Shown one piece after another: positions 62,320 to 64,000 of a stretch of 64,000 nt of DNA (positions are counted from its first letter, which is position 1; each line of letters opens with the position of its first letter). Position numbers and translations under genes: made by a program. This stretch comes from Ammoniphilus sp. YIM 78166 (GTDB lineage: Bacteria; Bacillota; Bacilli; Aneurinibacillales; RAOX-1). The notes under the pieces were generated by a model. It ran no database searches, had not been told where the DNA came from, and saw only the letters and a program-made list of their open reading frames with translations. The stretch spans positions 248,001 through 312,000 of the forward strand of contig NZ_SDLR01000004.1 in assembly GCF_004522215.1 (NCBI RefSeq). The letters are read 5' to 3'.

Positions 62320-62538
62320 CAAAAAATCTCGTCCCTGTACTTAGGGACGAGATTAACCCGCGTTGCCACCCTAGTTGACTACCATCCAAAAAGAAAGGCA
62401 GCCCACTCTTTTCCAATTGATCGCTCAGGGGTGGATTCATCATTCGACTGGTTCGGTTTACACCATCCACCGACTCTCTAAGCCAAGTCTGTTCGATTAC
62501 TATTCCCGTCATTGCTGACTATAATGTTCTTGTACGTA
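62320..62538 (-). promoter_or_regulatory. T-box riboswitch leader of serS (specifier UCC)
   Basis: The conserved T-box AGGGTGGCAACGCGGGTT is at 62353-62371. The terminator follows as a 12-bp stem AATCTCGTCCCT/AGGGACGAGATT with a T-run (62321-62354). Stem I is visible with an AGAGAG motif, GCTTAG/CTGAGC closure and the distal GGTGGAT/ATCCACC pairing. The specifier position reads GAA-UCC-ACC, so UCC (serine) at 62433-62435 is the probable codon. Uncharged tRNA-Ser(GGA) would favour the antiterminator. Confidence 0.92.
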
Positions 62539-62544
62539 TAATGT

Positions 62545-62573
62545 ACTATATTTTTACATTTCATGCAAATCAA
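62545..62573 (-). promoter_or_regulatory. Promoter of the serS T-box transcript
   Basis: On the minus strand TTGATT (62568-62573) and TATAGT (62545-62550) are separated by 17 bp. It starts directly at the pdxT stop codon. Confidence 0.65.
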
Positions 62574-63167
62574 CTAGACGGTAGCTGTTTGTGTTTGGTA
62601 AGCCTCAATCAGCTCTAAGAAATAACGGTGCATACGCTCATCATCCGTCAATTCTGGATGAAAAGACGCCACCATCAAATGTCCTTGTCTTGCTGCCACG
62701 ACCTGATCCTTATGGATGGACAGAACGTCCACGTCTGTTCCGACTTCAAGAATCAAGGGAGCTCGAATGAATACCGCACGAAAGTCTTCCGCAACCTCTT
62801 TGACTTGCAGGTCCACTTCGAAGCTTTCACGTTGACGGCCAAAGGCATTACGTTGAACCGTAATATCCATGTAGCCCAAGTGGTTCCAATCCTGACCTTC
62901 AATTTTCCCAGCAAGGATGATCATCCCCGCGCAGGTTCCGAACATTGGTTTCTTTTGTTCGTGAAATTCCTTCAGAGCGATATCAAAACCATATTGCTTA
63001 ATTAACTTCCCGATGGCGGTACTTTCTCCTCCAGGAATAACTAAGCCATCAATATCGTCTAGTTGGGAAACCTTCTTGATGGCTACAGCTTCAGCACCGG
63101 CCTTTTCTAATAGACGCATGTGTTCCGCTACAGCTCCTTGAAGAGCTAATACGCCAACCTTCCTCAT
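62574..63167 (-). CDS. pdxT: Pyridoxal 5'-phosphate synthase glutaminase subunit PdxT
   Basis: This protein has 197 residues from ATG 63167, two bases after the pdxS stop; an in-frame GTG at 63179 overlaps pdxS. Class I glutamine amidotransferase features: MRKVGVLALQGAVAEH, VIPGGEST, nucleophile cysteine in FGTCAGMIILA and the His/Glu pair in ASFHPELTDD. It releases ammonia from glutamine and passes it to PdxS to make PLP from ribose 5-phosphate and glyceraldehyde 3-phosphate. Confidence 0.97.
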   Translation of the reverse strand: MRKVGVLALQGAVAEHMRLLEKAGAEAVAIKKVSQLDDIDGLVIPGGESTAIGKLIKQYGFDIALKEFHEQKKPMFGTCAGMIILAGKIEGQDWNHLGYMDITVQRNAFGRQRESFEVDLQVKEVAEDFRAVFIRAPLILEVGTDVDVLSIHKDQVVAARQGHLMVASFHPELTDDERMHRYFLELIEAYQTQTATV

Positions 63168-63168
63168 A

Positions 63169-64000
63169 TTACCATCCACGCTCCGCCATACGCTCGTTCT
63201 TTAACAACGTAGAGATCTCGATCCCCTTCATTGCCGTTCCAAGGTTCTTGGATAGCTCAGCAATAAGTGCATAGTCTTCATAATGGGTGGTAGCTTCAAC
63301 GATCGCCTTCGCAAAACGCTCAGGATTGTCGGACTTGAAGATCCCGGATCCCACGAAGACTCCATCAGATCCTAAGTGCATCATTAAAGCAGCATCAGCT
63401 GGGGTAGCTACTCCACCTGCTGCAAAGTTTACAACCGGAAGCTTGCCATTCTTATGGATGTACTCTAACCATTCATAAGGAGCGCCTAAATTTTTCGCTT
63501 CAGTCATAAGCTCATCGTAAGACATGCTTTGAACCTTGCGAATTTGGCTTTGCATGGTGCGTTGATGACGTACCGCCTCAACAATATTTCCTGTTCCAGG
63601 TTCGCCTTTTGTACGGATCATGGAAGCTCCTTCACCAATACGGCGAAGCGCTTCGCCCAAGTCACGAGCACCACAAACAAAAGGAACGGTAAATTCTTTC
63701 TTATTTAAGTGGAATACTTCATCCGCTGGGGTTAAAACTTCACTTTCGTCGATGTAGTCTACACCCATAGCTTCCAATACTTTCGCTTCTACAATGTGAC
63801 CGATACGAGCCTTGGCCATGACTGGAATAGATACAGCCTTCATTACTTCTTCTACAATGGTTGGATCAGCCATACGAGCTACGCCACCGGCTGCACGAAT
63901 GTCAGCTGGAACTCGCTCAAGTGCCATAACCGCTACCGCACCAGCGGCTTCTGCGATTTTTGCTTGTTCTGCATTAATGACGTCCATGATGACGCCGCCC
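63169..64000 (-). CDS. pdxS: Pyridoxal 5'-phosphate synthase subunit PdxS (partial, N-terminus outside window)
   Basis: The frame is open to the window edge. The visible part reads [43 protein letters not shown] and so on, matching PdxS; about 20 N-terminal residues are missing. Conserved features include [20 protein letters not shown] sequence with its catalytic lysine, [10 protein letters not shown] and [15 protein letters not shown]. PdxS builds PLP using ammonia from PdxT. The order pdxS-pdxT-serS is typical of Bacillales near the replication origin. Confidence 0.97.
   Translation of the reverse strand, partial: GGVIMDVINAEQAKIAEAAGAVAVMALERVPADIRAAGGVARMADPTIVEEVMKAVSIPVMAKARIGHIVEAKVLEAMGVDYIDESEVLTPADEVFHLNKKEFTVPFVCGARDLGEALRRIGEGASMIRTKGEPGTGNIVEAVRHQRTMQSQIRKVQSMSYDELMTEAKNLGAPYEWLEYIHKNGKLPVVNFAAGGVATPADAALMMHLGSDGVFVGSGIFKSDNPERFAKAIVEATTHYEDYALIAELSKNLGTAMKGIEISTLLKNERMAERGW

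Noticed and set aside
62306..62512. 68-codon minus-strand frame upstream of serS
   Set aside because: It coincides with the T-box leader, whose conserved elements explain the sequence.

Overview
The window looks like a chromosomal segment of a low-to-moderate GC, Gram-positive, spore-former-type Bacillota (Bacillales). The reasons are the pdxS-pdxT-serS order at the right end, a T-box leader on serS, GGAGG-type ribosome binding sites with frequent TTG and GTG starts, nupNOPQ-type nucleoside uptake, DctS/DctR-type and YesM/YesN-type two-component systems, and an HprK-type protein. I cannot name the genus. Nearly all genes are on the minus strand.

Layout. 1-6.9 kb: a secreted cyclic-nucleotide phosphodiesterase/nucleotidase (its C-terminus lies outside the window) and a gntR-nupNOPQ nucleoside uptake operon; both promoters carry the same 18-bp palindrome. 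7.0-11.3 kb: a PAS-PP2C phosphatase, anti-sigma-type kinase, STAS antagonist and PAS-GGDEF-EAL operon. 11.5-17.2 kb: a candidate short RNA, an AI-2E family membrane protein, a long intergenic repeat, seven tRNA genes, a HesB-like selenoprotein gene with an in-frame UGA, rluF, an NlpC/P60 lipoprotein and a PilZ protein. 17.2-30.2 kb: an acid-catabolism island with three paralogous FCD-GntR regulators, a TAXI-TRAP transporter, a maleate-isomerase-family enzyme, a LeuCD-type hydro-lyase, a class III CoA-transferase, an HMG-CoA-lyase-family enzyme, an ACT-MFS fusion and an oxidoreductase. 30.3-37.5 kb: a TupA-like binding protein, an FAH-family enzyme, a dicarboxylate symporter with its two-component system, and an HprK-type protein. 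37.6-38.3 kb: a graveyard of decayed tRNA genes. 38.5-45.1 kb: a GntR-controlled amino-acid locus (saccharopine-dehydrogenase-like enzyme, CoA-acylating aldehyde dehydrogenase, polar amino acid ABC transporter, SDR).

45.6-50.9 kb: an accessory stretch with two decayed and apparently nested group II introns, two SRPBCC proteins, three CBO0543-like membrane proteins separated by copies of one terminator cassette, a small RHH-like ORF, a tRNA remnant and an intact tRNA-Arg. 51-59.1 kb: a DctPQM TRAP locus with a YesM/YesN-type two-component system, a Gfo/Idh/MocA oxidoreductase and a cupin. 59.1-59.8 kb: direct repeats and a second copy of the long repeat. 59.8-64 kb: a sulfite-oxidase-fold molybdoenzyme, serS with its T-box, pdxT and the 3' part of pdxS.

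The overall picture is a heterotroph equipped to take up and break down organic acids, nucleosides and amino acids, with many local regulators. The most notable items are the UGA-containing HesB-like gene, two inferred regulons defined by repeated operators, a plausible C5-dicarboxylate (citramalyl-CoA type) pathway, the ACT-MFS fusion and the decayed tRNA array.
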